DNA of 64,000 bases from Eikenella exigua. GTDB taxonomy: Bacteria > Pseudomonadota > Gammaproteobacteria > Burkholderiales > Neisseriaceae. The translations under genes were made by a program, and so were the position numbers. Position 1 is the first letter of the stretch. Each line of letters begins with the position of its first letter. This document shows, in pieces, positions 1 to 7,227 of the stretch. The stretch spans positions 806,001 to 870,000 of the forward strand of contig NZ_CP038018.1 in NCBI RefSeq assembly GCF_008805035.1, written 5' to 3'. The notes beneath the pieces are model-generated. The model did no database searches and had not been told where the DNA came from. It saw only the letters and a list, made by a program, of their open reading frames with translations.

Positions 1-794
1 GCAACACCCAGAAAATCTTCGTCGATTCCGCCAATAATTACCGCCTGATGCAGGAATTTGCCCGGCAATACGTGCAGGGCGCGGTGGAACGTATCCAACA
101 CTATCAGGGCGAAAAACCCTTGTTCGAGCTCCATCATGTGGAGCAGGAAATCAACCAGTCGCTCAAGCCGCGTGTGGATTTAAACTTCGGCGGCTACCTG
201 ATTATCGAGAGCACCGAAGCCATGACCACCATCGACGTGAACACCGGCGGCTTCGTGGGCGCACGCAATTTCGACGAAACCATCTTCAAAACCAACCTCG
301 ATGCCTGCCACGCCATCGCCCGCGAGCTGCGCCTGCGCAACCTCGGCGGCATGATTATTGTGGATTTCATCGATATGGTGAGCGAAGAGCACCGCCAGGC
401 CGTATTGGGCGAGATGGCCAAAGCCCTGCGCTTCGACCGCACCCGCGTTACCCTCAACGGCTTCACCAGCCTGGGGCTGGTGGAGCTCACCCGCAAACGT
501 TCGCGCGAAAACCTCAACCACATCCTGTGCGAACCCTGCCCCACCTGCCAGGGCAGGGGCTACCTGAAAACCCCGCAAACCGTGTGCTACGAAATCCAAC
601 GCGAAATCGTGCGCGAATCCCGCCGCTTCGATGCTCGCGAATTCCGCATCCTCGCCGCACCGGCCGTTATCGATTTGTTTTTGGATGAAGAATCGCAATC
701 GCTTGCGCTGCTGATCGACTTCATCGGCAAACCCATTTCCCTGATGGTGGAAAACAGCTACATGCAGGAGCAGTTTGATATTGTGCTGTTGTGA
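1..794 (+). CDS. rng: Ribonuclease G, C-terminal part (5' end outside window)
   Basis: The open frame enters from the left edge and ends at TGA 792-794, giving about 263 residues of a protein usually near 490. RNase G is a single-strand endoribonuclease that matures 16S rRNA 5' ends and degrades mRNA. The catalytic core is visible: TTIDVNTGG supplies the first metal-binding Asp and IIVDFIDM the second. The zinc-link motif CPTCQGRG follows. The large N-terminal S1 domain is outside the window. RNase E would have a long acidic or basic tail after the zinc link; here the protein ends about 80 residues later, which fits RNase G. A DUS lies in frame as GYLK at about 560-572. Confidence 0.93.
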   Translation, partial: NTQKIFVDSANNYRLMQEFARQYVQGAVERIQHYQGEKPLFELHHVEQEINQSLKPRVDLNFGGYLIIESTEAMTTIDVNTGGFVGARNFDETIFKTNLDACHAIARELRLRNLGGMIIVDFIDMVSEEHRQAVLGEMAKALRFDRTRVTLNGFTSLGLVELTRKRSRENLNHILCEPCPTCQGRGYLKTPQTVCYEIQREIVRESRRFDAREFRILAAPAVIDLFLDEESQSLALLIDFIGKPISLMVENSYMQEQFDIVLL

Positions 795-810
795 TGGGGT
801 TGGATAAGAA

Positions 811-873
811 AAAAGCTAGCTGAAAACACAGCACGGCAAGTTGCTGCTAACTAAAATTTTTTAGCTAGCTTTT
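811..873. terminator. Inverted repeat AAAAGCTAGCT / AGCTAGCTTTT after rng
   Basis: Arms at 811-823 and 861-873 match at 12 of 13 positions around a 37-base AT-rich loop, and a run of T follows the right arm. The position just after the rng stop suggests a transcription end. The long loop makes this less certain than the hairpin just downstream. The arm resembles a drifted DUS (CTAGCTGAAA). Confidence 0.4.
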
Positions 874-916
874 TGGTTATGGGAAGGATTTACACGGTTT
901 GGCGATACAGCAAGAG

Positions 917-952
917 AAAAGGCTACCTGAAGCTGTTTTCAGATAGCCTTTT
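917..952. terminator. DUS-pair hairpin between convergent rng and mscL
   Basis: AAAAGGCTACCTGAA pairs with TTCAGATAGCCTTTT (one mismatch) across a short loop. T runs are present on both strands, so it can end transcription of rng (plus) and mscL (minus). Inverted DUS pairs acting as terminators are well known in Neisseria. Confidence 0.75.
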
Positions 953-966
953 GTGCTGTGCGGCGA

Positions 967-1398
967 TTATTTCTTCAGCGAATCACGGATTTCGCGCAAC
1001 AGCAAGATTTCTTCGGATGGTTCGGCAGGAGCTTCTTCCGGAGCGGTTTTTTGCAGTTTGCTGATACTTTTGATCACGGCGAAGATAGCGGTGGCGATAA
1101 TTAGGAAGCTGATCACGGTGTTGATAAACAGGCCGATATTCAGGGTAACCGCGCCGGCGGCTTGGGCGGCGGCCAGGGTGGCGTAACCGTTGGCAGGGGC
1201 ATCTGCACCTGCTTTCAGGGTGATGAACAGGTTGGAGAAGTCCACGCCGCCCAAAATCAGGCCGATAGGGGGCATGATCACGTCGTCCACCAATGATTTG
1301 ACGATGCCGGAGAAGGCGGTGCCGACTACCATACCGACGGCGAGGTCAATCACGTTACCGCGCATGATGAAGGCTTTGAATTCGTCACGTAATGCCAT
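967..1398 (-). CDS. mscL: Large-conductance mechanosensitive channel MscL
   Basis: This 143-residue inner-membrane channel opens under turgor stress and releases solutes. The N-terminal helix [10 protein letters not shown] is followed by TM1 (about 15-43, with the gly-rich pore face [12 protein letters not shown]), a periplasmic loop, TM2 (about 86-110) and a charged cytoplasmic C-terminal helix ending REIRDSLKK. Length and order match the family. AAGGAA lies just upstream of the ATG as ribosome-binding site. The loop at 63-84 is Ala/Gly-rich and a little longer than in E. coli. Confidence 0.96.
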   Translation of the reverse strand: MALRDEFKAFIMRGNVIDLAVGMVVGTAFSGIVKSLVDDVIMPPIGLILGGVDFSNLFITLKAGADAPANGYATLAAAQAAGAVTLNIGLFINTVISFLIIATAIFAVIKSISKLQKTAPEEAPAEPSEEILLLREIRDSLKK

Positions 1399-1514
1399 GT
1401 GAGTTTCCTTGAATGGTTAAGAACGGCGGCATGATAATGGTTTTAGCCGTCGCCGTCTTGTAGGTTACGGATAAATTTTGTTAATTGTGGCTGAATGGCG
1501 AGGAAAGCAGCAAA

Positions 1515-1826
1515 TTATTCGATTTCCCCGCTGTTGGCAGGCAGGATATGGCGGCAGAAACGCCAGTCGGCAACGGCTTGGTCGTCGATATAGGCTTGCG
1601 GTTTGGGCAGGAAGGCTTGAAAACAGTGGGCTATCCCCAGCTCTTCGGCACTGGCGCGGGTGTAGTCGGCACCGCCGCTGCTCCACAAGTAGAGCAGGTG
1701 GCCGGCATCGTGCAGGCGGCGGATGTGGGCGATTACGGCGGCCATGGGGATGCGCGTTTGGCCAACGCTACGGACGAGGGTGTCGTCAACATCTACGAAT
1801 ATGGTTTTGGGGCGGGGCGTATTCAT
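1515..1826 (-). CDS. Small HAD-superfamily hydrolase-like protein
   Basis: The protein has 103 residues from the ATG at 1826; an upstream ATG at 1862 has no good ribosome-binding site and would start inside DUS DNA. Motif I of the HAD fold is present as IFVDVDDTL (D12, D14). WSSGG around residue 49 fits motif II and PKPQAYIDDQ near 75-83 fits motifs III and IV. There is no cap domain, so it is a minimal HAD phosphatase or a related non-catalytic protein. The substrate cannot be told from sequence. It lies upstream of mscL on the same strand, separated by about 116 bases. Confidence 0.75.
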   Translation of the reverse strand: MNTPRPKTIFVDVDDTLVRSVGQTRIPMAAVIAHIRRLHDAGHLLYLWSSGGADYTRASAEELGIAHCFQAFLPKPQAYIDDQAVADWRFCRHILPANSGEIE

Positions 1827-1830
1827 GTGA

Positions 1831-1842
1831 GGGCTACCTGAA
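1831..1842 (-). promoter_or_regulatory. DUS acting as Shine-Dalgarno for the HAD-like gene
   Basis: On the minus strand TTCAGGTAGCCC lies directly before the start codon, placing AGGTAG seven bases from the ATG. No other purine-rich site is present, so the uptake sequence probably also serves as ribosome-binding site. Confidence 0.5.
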
Positions 1843-1978
1843 AAAAGATAGGGCTGAAGCACTTCATTTCATACGGCCATATTGCTGCCGAGTATGGTTA
1901 AAGAGGGCTTCAGCCTGATTTACAAAGGTTACCTGAAGGCAAGGCTAAGCGAAAACCCAGGCTGTTGCCTGTGCCGAC

Positions 1979-2860
1979 TTATTCCGGGTGCATCAGCGCT
2001 TGGATTTCAGCTAGGGAAATATTGGGCACGGCGCCGTGGCGGGTAACGTTGAGCGCACCGATGGCGCAGGCGAAGGCCAGGGTGTCTTCGGGGCTGGCGC
2101 CGGAGAGCATTTGGAACAGGAAACCGGCAAGGAAGCTGTCGCCCGCGCCCACGGAATCAGCCATGCTCACGCGGAAGCCGTGGTGGGCGAGGATTTTGCC
2201 GTGGCGGAAATACACCGCGCCGTGCTGGCCGAGGGTGATGCAGATGTGGGCGGTGTCGGTGTGGCCGGCGAGGTAGCGCAGGTTTTGTTCGAGGCTGTGG
2301 TAGGGCGAGCCGAAGGCGGCGGAGAGCTCGTAGAGTTCCTCGTCGTTGAGCTTGATGAGATCGGCATGGCGCATGAGGCTGAGCACGCGTTCGGGCTCGT
2401 AATGCGGCTTGCGTAGATTGACATCGAGCACGCGGAAACGGGCGGCGGGCAGGATTTGCTCCAGCGCGGCACGGGATACGGGATCTCGGCTGGAGAGGCT
2501 GCCATACACGAGCACGTCGGATTCGGCCACGCGCGCGAGCGCTGCTTCGGTTACGCTGATTTTATCCCAAGCGCAAGGATAAACGATGTCGTAGCTGGCG
2601 CTGCCGTCGGGCTTGAGCAGCACTTTCACCAGGCTGGTGGCGTGTTCTTCATCGGTTTGTACCAAATCGGCAGCCACGTTGCGTGCCGTAATCTGGTGCA
2701 GCAGCTCTTCGCCGTCGGCATCGCGGCCGCGGCGGCTGATGATGCTGCAGTCCGCGCCAAACGAGGCCAGGCGCACCAAAACGTTGAGCGGCGCGCCGCC
2801 GAGGGCTTTGCCGCCGGGGAAGTCGTCCCATAATACTTCGCCGAAGCTGCTGATTTTCAT
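1979..2860 (-). CDS. PfkB-family carbohydrate kinase (probable fructokinase)
   Basis: This 293-residue ribokinase-family enzyme should phosphorylate a sugar with ATP in the cytoplasm. The first PfkB signature is GGAPLNV (21-27), where the sugar binds. The second is DSVGAGDSF (235-243), whose Asp241 is the catalytic base and whose Gly residues form the anion hole. The start MKISSFGEVLWD resembles fructokinases of this family (FGE followed by a Gly-rich segment). There is no neighbouring sugar transporter to confirm the substrate. It appears monocistronic, and a DUS hairpin lies upstream. Confidence 0.83.
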   Translation of the reverse strand: MKISSFGEVLWDDFPGGKALGGAPLNVLVRLASFGADCSIISRRGRDADGEELLHQITARNVAADLVQTDEEHATSLVKVLLKPDGSASYDIVYPCAWDKISVTEAALARVAESDVLVYGSLSSRDPVSRAALEQILPAARFRVLDVNLRKPHYEPERVLSLMRHADLIKLNDEELYELSAAFGSPYHSLEQNLRYLAGHTDTAHICITLGQHGAVYFRHGKILAHHGFRVSMADSVGAGDSFLAGFLFQMLSGASPEDTLAFACAIGALNVTRHGAVPNISLAEIQALMHPE

Positions 2861-2891
2861 GATTGCTTTCTAAGGTTGGAGGGTTGGGGGA

Positions 2892-2931
2892 AGGCTACCT
2901 GAAAAATGGTTGGGATGTTTTCAGGTAGCCT
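2892..2931. repeat. Inverted pair of DUS upstream of the sugar kinase
   Basis: AGGCTACCTGAA at 2892-2903 and TTCAGGTAGCCT at 2920-2931 can form a 12-bp stem with a 16-base loop. It sits between two minus-strand genes, where it may end transcription coming from the secreted-protein gene and may act in DNA uptake. The remaining 150 bases of the gap show nothing I recognise. Confidence 0.7.
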
Positions 2932-3081
2932 CAAGCATTTTACTGCTTTGCTTATTGAAGCTGCCGGTCGGCTTTACGGCGCATGCGATTGTTGGCCGGG
3001 TTGGCTTGGGCGGTGTGGCAGGTGAATAGGGTGCAGCGCTAGGAGCGGGAATAGGCGGGTTGGCTTCATGGGTTGGTTTCT

Positions 3082-3945
3082 TTATTTGTTTGCCAAGGGG
3101 TAGGTTCGGGGCTCAACATAGCTTTCTTTTGCGACATTATAGTGGATGAGAAAGGTTTGGTTACGGTAGCGTTTGAAGCCGTCGAAGCCGGATACGGTCA
3201 GTTGCAGTGGGTAGAAGCCTGCGGTGGGGCGGGCGTGGGTTGCAATGCTGAAGTCGGCGGATAGTTTGTACCACTCGCCACGGCATTTTTGGCGTTCGGC
3301 GGGAGTATTGGGCTGGCCGGTATCACGGTTGGTTCTGCAATTGTCTAAAATATAACCGTTGTTTGTCTTGGTTGTGATGCGGCTTTCGCTGATTTTGCCT
3401 GTGCCGTTATGGGTAAAGATAAGGATTTCCGAGCTGGCATAACCGTGGCTTAGGTAGGACATAGGCGTCATAAAACCCCAACGCGCTCTGCCGAATTGGC
3501 GGAATGACCAATATTTGGCTTCGGGCGCAACGCCATAAGTTCCGATTTCGATATAGGGTTTGGCGGCCAGCCGCTGCCAGCCGCTGCGTACCTGTTTCAG
3601 TACAAATATACCAGCCAAGCCGGATTGAACCCGGCCGCCGGTGCTTTCCCCCTTGCCGAAGTCGAATCTGTCGCCGGTGTACAGCAGATACATCAGCCTG
3701 CCCTGTGCGGTTTGGCGGATTCCGCGTTTGGTTTGGCGCATGCAGAATTCGCCGCCGTAGTCGGCGTTGTATCCCAGTTCTGCATCTGATGGGCTGGCTC
3801 GGAAGCAGCGGTGTTGCTGCGAATAGTTCCGGTAGTGGCGTTGTACGATTTGCTCGGGCGTTTGTGCGCGGGGCGTGGCTGACGCGGTGTGCGCGTGGCT
3901 GGCGGCGGAGCCAAGGAGCAGGGTGAGGAGGAGCGGGGTTTTCAT
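3082..3945 (-). CDS. Secreted protein of unknown function
   Basis: The 287-residue product starts with a signal peptide (MKTPLLLTLLLGSAASHAHT, cleavage likely near residues 19-23), so it should be periplasmic or exported. The mature part has four cysteines (HRCF, EFCMR, DNCRT, QKCRG) that could form two disulfides. It is rich in Tyr, Arg and Gly in a pattern compatible with a beta-rich fold. I do not recognise a family. It is flanked by unrelated genes and probably forms its own transcript. Confidence 0.75.
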   Translation of the reverse strand: MKTPLLLTLLLGSAASHAHTASATPRAQTPEQIVQRHYRNYSQQHRCFRASPSDAELGYNADYGGEFCMRQTKRGIRQTAQGRLMYLLYTGDRFDFGKGESTGGRVQSGLAGIFVLKQVRSGWQRLAAKPYIEIGTYGVAPEAKYWSFRQFGRARWGFMTPMSYLSHGYASSEILIFTHNGTGKISESRITTKTNNGYILDNCRTNRDTGQPNTPAERQKCRGEWYKLSADFSIATHARPTAGFYPLQLTVSGFDGFKRYRNQTFLIHYNVAKESYVEPRTYPLANK

Positions 3946-4011
3946 GATGGCAAAGAATACATTGTTTTCACTTCGTTGAAGCTCATGTTTTTAGGCAGCT
4001 AGATGAAGAAG

Positions 4012-4052
4012 AGGCTACCTGAAAATCGTTGGGCACTTTTTTCAGGTAGCCT
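4012..4052. terminator. DUS-pair hairpin after ychF
   Basis: AGGCTACCTGAA (4012-4023) and TTCAGGTAGCCT (4041-4052) flank a 17-base loop just beyond the ychF stop. The hairpin is placed as a terminator for ychF on the minus strand. Confidence 0.65.
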
Positions 4053-4062
4053 TCCATTTGGA

Positions 4063-5154
4063 TTACACGTTAAACAGGAAGTGCATCACATCGCCATCCT
4101 GCACCACGTATTCCTTGCCTTCTACGCGCATTTTGCCGGCTTCTTTGGCTTTGGTTTCGCCGCCGAGCGAGACAAAATCGTCGTAGGAAATCACTTGGGC
4201 GCGGATGAAGCCGCGTTCGAAGTCGGTGTGAATCACGCCGGCGGCTTGCGGGGCGGTGTCGCCTTTGTGGATGGTCCAGGCGCGGACTTCTTTCACGCCG
4301 GCGGTGAAGTAGGTTTGCAGGCCGAGCAAGTCATAGCCGGCACGGATCAGGCGGTTGAGGCCGGGTTCTTCCAAGCCCATTTCGGCGAGGAATTCGGCTT
4401 TTTCATCGTCTTCCAATTCGGCGATTTCGCTCTCCATTGCGGCGCATACAGCAACGACGGGGGCGTTTTCTTTTTCAGCCAATGCTTTCAGGTGGTCGAG
4501 GTGCGGGTTGTTTTCAAAACCGTCTTCGGCCACGTTGCCCACATACATGGCGGGTTTGGCGGTGAGCAGGAACAGCGGTTTGAGCATGGCGAGCTCGTCT
4601 GCGTCTAAGCCGAAGGAGCGCACGGGCTTGCCTTCGTTGAGGTGCGGCAGGATTTTTTTGCACAGTTCCACCAATTTTTGCGCGTCTTTGTCGCCGGAGC
4701 GGGCGCGTTTTTCTTCGCGGACGATGGCTTTTTCGACGCTGGCGAGGTCGGCAAGCGCCAATTCGGTGCCGATGGTTTCAATGTCGGCAATCGGATCGAC
4801 CTTGCCGGAAACGTGCACGATATTGTCGTCGTCGAAACAGCGCACGACATTTACGATGGCGTCGGTTTCACGGATGTTGGCGAGGAATTGGTTGCCCAAG
4901 CCTTCGCCTTTGCTTGCGCCGGCGACTAAGCCTGCGATGTCCACAAATTCCACAATGGCGGACTGCATTTTTTGCGGGTTAACGATTTTTGCCAGCTCCG
5001 CCATGCGCGGGTCGGGCACTTCCACGATGCCAACGTTGGGCTCGATGGTGCAGAAGGGATAGTTCGCCGCTTCGATGCCCGATTGGGTCAGCGCGTTGAA
5101 GAGGGTGGATTTGCCGACGTTGGGCAGGCCGACGATGCCGCATTTCATGCTCAT
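4063..5154 (-). CDS. ychF: Ribosome-binding ATPase YchF
   Basis: This 363-residue Obg-family P-loop protein prefers ATP over GTP, binds ribosomes and influences the oxidative-stress response. The P-loop is GLPNVGKST (about 9-17), followed by the family-typical switch segment [12 protein letters not shown]. The C-terminal TGS domain ends [13 protein letters not shown], as in nearly all YchF proteins. Length equals the E. coli protein. The ATG at 5154 gives MSMKCGIVG, the usual start. Confidence 0.96.
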   Translation of the reverse strand: MSMKCGIVGLPNVGKSTLFNALTQSGIEAANYPFCTIEPNVGIVEVPDPRMAELAKIVNPQKMQSAIVEFVDIAGLVAGASKGEGLGNQFLANIRETDAIVNVVRCFDDDNIVHVSGKVDPIADIETIGTELALADLASVEKAIVREEKRARSGDKDAQKLVELCKKILPHLNEGKPVRSFGLDADELAMLKPLFLLTAKPAMYVGNVAEDGFENNPHLDHLKALAEKENAPVVAVCAAMESEIAELEDDEKAEFLAEMGLEEPGLNRLIRAGYDLLGLQTYFTAGVKEVRAWTIHKGDTAPQAAGVIHTDFERGFIRAQVISYDDFVSLGGETKAKEAGKMRVEGKEYVVQDGDVMHFLFNV

Positions 5155-5204
5155 GTGTGTTCCTTAAATGCCGTTAGATTAAAATCGGCGGATTTTAACA
5201 TAGA

Positions 5205-5244
5205 AGGCTACCTGAAAGCTGCGGTTTGGAGTTTCAGGTAGCCT
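5205..5244. repeat. Inverted pair of DUS upstream of ychF
   Basis: AGGCTACCTGAA (5205-5216) and TTCAGGTAGCCT (5233-5244) lie 50-90 bases before the ychF start in the divergent ychF/ispB spacer. They form a stem with a 16-base loop. A further drifted copy (TTCAGGTAGTCT) is at about 5350. Confidence 0.65.
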
Positions 5245-5378
5245 TTAGGCGGTTTGAGGCGGGCTGAAAACGGTCGCACGGGATGGCAGGCGGGCAGAAA
5301 CCCGGTTCGGCCGCACCGAAACATCGGGGCAGCTCGTTGAAGCTGCGCTTTCAGGTAGTCTGTGGAATAGGGCGGAAA

Positions 5379-5407
5379 TAGGCAGTTTGTACATAGGCTG
5401 CTATAAT
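5379..5407 (+). promoter_or_regulatory. Candidate promoter for ispB
   Basis: TATAAT (5402-5407) is preceded at 17 bases by TAGGCA (4 of 6 matches to the -35 consensus). It faces ispB, with the Correia-like element between promoter and gene, so the element would be part of the transcript leader. Prediction by eye only. Confidence 0.45.
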
Positions 5408-5442
5408 GCCGCCCCTGTTTGGCCGGTGCGTTTGCCCGGCCG

Positions 5443-5566
5443 TATAGCTAAAGCGGTTATTTCTTCCTTCATGCGAGGCAGTGAGCCGTAGGCAGTACAA
5501 GCAGTATGGCAGGGCGGGCCAACGCGGTAGGAAGGAATAAGTGCTTTAGTGTTATGCTGATAACTA
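5443..5566. mobile_element. Correia-like miniature element, Eikenella-type ends, upstream of ispB
   Basis: The left end reads TATAGCTAAAGC then TTATTTCTTCCT. The right end is its inverse (AGGAAGGAATAA then GCTTTAG), interrupted by 14 extra bases (TGTTATGCTGATAA, itself partly palindromic) before the terminal CTATA. The core contains a diverged form of the Correia core (GAGCCG..GGCAGTACA...GTATGGCAGGGCGGGCCAACGC). It carries no gene and would have been mobilised in trans. It ends about 23 bases before the ispB ATG, so the ispB mRNA leader should fold into a long hairpin. Confidence 0.65.
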
Positions 5567-5588
5567 TACAAAAAAGCCGCACATTACC

Positions 5589-6563
5589 ATGTTTGAACAC
5601 CTGCCTTATTTCCAGCAACATCTGCCCCGCGATTTGAGCCGCGTTAATGCGGTGATTGAGCGCGCGGTGCAATCGGAAGTGGCGCTGATTTCGCAAATCG
5701 GGCGCTACATCATCAGCGCCGGCGGCAAGCGGTTGCGGCCGGTGCTCACCATTCTTTCCGGCAAGGTGCTGGGCTACGATGAAGACCCGCTCTACGCGTT
5801 GGCAGCGATGGTGGAATTCATCCACACCTCCACCCTGCTGCACGACGATGTGGTGGACGAGAGCGAGCTGCGGCGCGGCCGGAAAACGGCAAACAATATG
5901 TTTGGCAACGCTGCTGCCGTGTTGGTGGGCGATTTTCTCTACACCCGCGCCTTCCAGCTGATGGTGTCTTCAGGTAGCCTGAAGATTTTAGACGTGATGG
6001 CCGATGCCACCAACATCATCGCCGAGGGCGAAGTGTTGCAGCTGCTGAATATCGGCAACACCAACATCACCGAAGCCGAATATGCGCAGGTGATCCAATA
6101 TAAAACCGCCAAACTGTTTGAAGCCGCCGCACAAGTGGGCGCGATTTTAGCCGGTGCCACGCCTGAGCAGGAAATTGCGCTGAAATGCTACGGCTGCTAC
6201 ATCGGTACCGCCTTCCAGATTATTGACGACGTACTGGATTATTCCGGCAACATCGAAGAAACCGGCAAAAACGTGGGCGACGATTTGGCCGAAGGCAAGT
6301 CAACCCTGCCGCTGATTTACCTGATGCAAAACGCTGAGCAGCCGGTGGCTGAAGCTGTGCGCTACGCACTGGGGCACTCGGACCGGAGCTATTTCAAGCA
6401 AATTCATGCTTATGTGGCGCAATCCGATGCACTGGCCTATTGCGTGAACGAGGCGCGTAAAGCAGTGGATGAGGCCTTGTCATGCTTGGCCGCGTTGCCG
6501 GACAATGAGGTGTCGCAGGCCATGCGGCAGCTTGCCGAAGAATCGCTGGCACGTGTATCATAG
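5589..6563 (+). CDS. ispB: Octaprenyl diphosphate synthase
   Basis: This 324-residue trans-prenyltransferase extends farnesyl diphosphate with isopentenyl diphosphate to make the polyprenyl tail of respiratory quinones. The first Asp-rich motif is LLHDDVVDESELRRG (D86, D87, D90) and the second IIDDVLDYSG (D213, D214, D217). Both bind Mg-diphosphate. GGKRLRP (45-51) is the usual substrate-binding segment. A reverse DUS inside the gene is translated as SGSL (about 128-131). The chain length (C40) is inferred from the family, not visible. The gene is intact, while ubiC and ubiA further along the window are decayed. Confidence 0.94.
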   Translation: MFEHLPYFQQHLPRDLSRVNAVIERAVQSEVALISQIGRYIISAGGKRLRPVLTILSGKVLGYDEDPLYALAAMVEFIHTSTLLHDDVVDESELRRGRKTANNMFGNAAAVLVGDFLYTRAFQLMVSSGSLKILDVMADATNIIAEGEVLQLLNIGNTNITEAEYAQVIQYKTAKLFEAAAQVGAILAGATPEQEIALKCYGCYIGTAFQIIDDVLDYSGNIEETGKNVGDDLAEGKSTLPLIYLMQNAEQPVAEAVRYALGHSDRSYFKQIHAYVAQSDALAYCVNEARKAVDEALSCLAALPDNEVSQAMRQLAEESLARVS

Positions 6564-6587
6564 CAGCTTTTTTTCGGGAATATATAA

Positions 6588-7066
6588 TTGCATCTGAATG
6601 TTATCCCGTTATTTTTGGTGCTGCTGATTTTGCTGGGCGTACTCAGCAACAACTAATCTATCATCATCTCGGCCGCTGTGTTGCTCCTGGCGCATCAAAC
6701 CGTGCTGGTGCGCTATATCCCGCTGGCCGAACAATACGGCATTCAAGCCGGCATCATTCTGCTCACCATCGGTGTGCTCAGCCCGCTGGTGTCGGGAAAA
6801 TCCAGTCTCCTGGTTTGGCCAGCTTGATGAGCTGAAAAATGCTGGCGGCGGTGTTGGTGGGCATATTGGTGGCTTGGCTGGCCGGGCGCGGCGTGCCGCT
6901 GATGAGCGTCAGCCGATATTGGTAACCGGCCTGCCGTTGGGCACGATTATCGGCGTGGCATTTTTGGGCGGCATCCCGGTGAGGCCGCTGAGCATTTTTG
7001 GGCGGCATCCCGGTGAGGCCGCTGATTGCGACGGGGATTTTGTCGTTTGTTGCCGGAAAAGATTGA
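6588..7066 (+). pseudogene. Decayed UPF0756 (DUF441) membrane protein gene
   Basis: Read across three frames the DNA encodes a recognisable UPF0756 protein: [16 protein letters not shown], stop (TAA), then [11 protein letters not shown].., [17 protein letters not shown], then [37 protein letters not shown] and finally ILSFVAGKD before TGA 7064-7066. There is an in-frame stop after the first 22 codons, a frame change after VSGK, another near 6920, and a 34-bp tandem duplication near the 3' end. No ATG start remains; the first codon is a TTG at best. Intact homologues are about 150-residue inner-membrane proteins of unknown function. Confidence 0.85.
6958..7025. repeat. 34-bp perfect tandem duplication inside the UPF0756 remnant
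   Basis: The unit starting GCATTTTTGGGCGGC and ending GGCCGCTGA occurs at 6958-6991 and again, identical, at 6992-7025. As 34 is not a multiple of three, it shifts the frame. Perfect identity means it is recent. Confidence 0.95.
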
Positions 7067-7085
7067 TTGGAAAGTTTGATTATTT

Positions 7086-7160
7086 CTCGCCGTAGTTCAA
7101 CGGATAGAACGTATGCCTCCTAAGCGTAAAATACAGGTTCGATTCCTGTCGGCGAGGCCA
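7086..7160 (+). tRNA. tRNA-Arg (anticodon CCU)
   Basis: A full cloverleaf folds. The acceptor stem is CTCGCCG/CGGCGAG. The D stem is GTTC/GAAC with loop AACGGATA. The anticodon stem TATGC/GCGTA carries loop CTCCTAA (anticodon CCT, reading AGG). The T stem ACAGG/CCTGT has loop TTCGATT. The discriminator is G and CCA is encoded at 7158-7160. Total length is 75 bases. A hairpin terminator follows directly. Confidence 0.95.
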
Positions 7161-7165
7161 TGATG

Positions 7166-7200
7166 AAAAGGCTGCCTGAAATGTTTCAGGTAGCCTTTTT
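7166..7200. terminator. Terminator of tRNA-Arg formed from two DUS dialects
   Basis: AAAAGGCTGCCTGAA pairs with TTCAGGTAGCCTTTTT over a very short loop, with a T run on the plus strand. The left arm is AGGCTGCCTGAA, which equals the Simonsiella-type dialect (AG-simDUS) rather than the Eikenella one; the right arm is Eikenella-type. It also lies just beyond the ppc stop on the other strand. Confidence 0.8.
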
Positions 7201-7227
7201 CTTGCCTGCCGTTTGCAGGAAAGGGGG

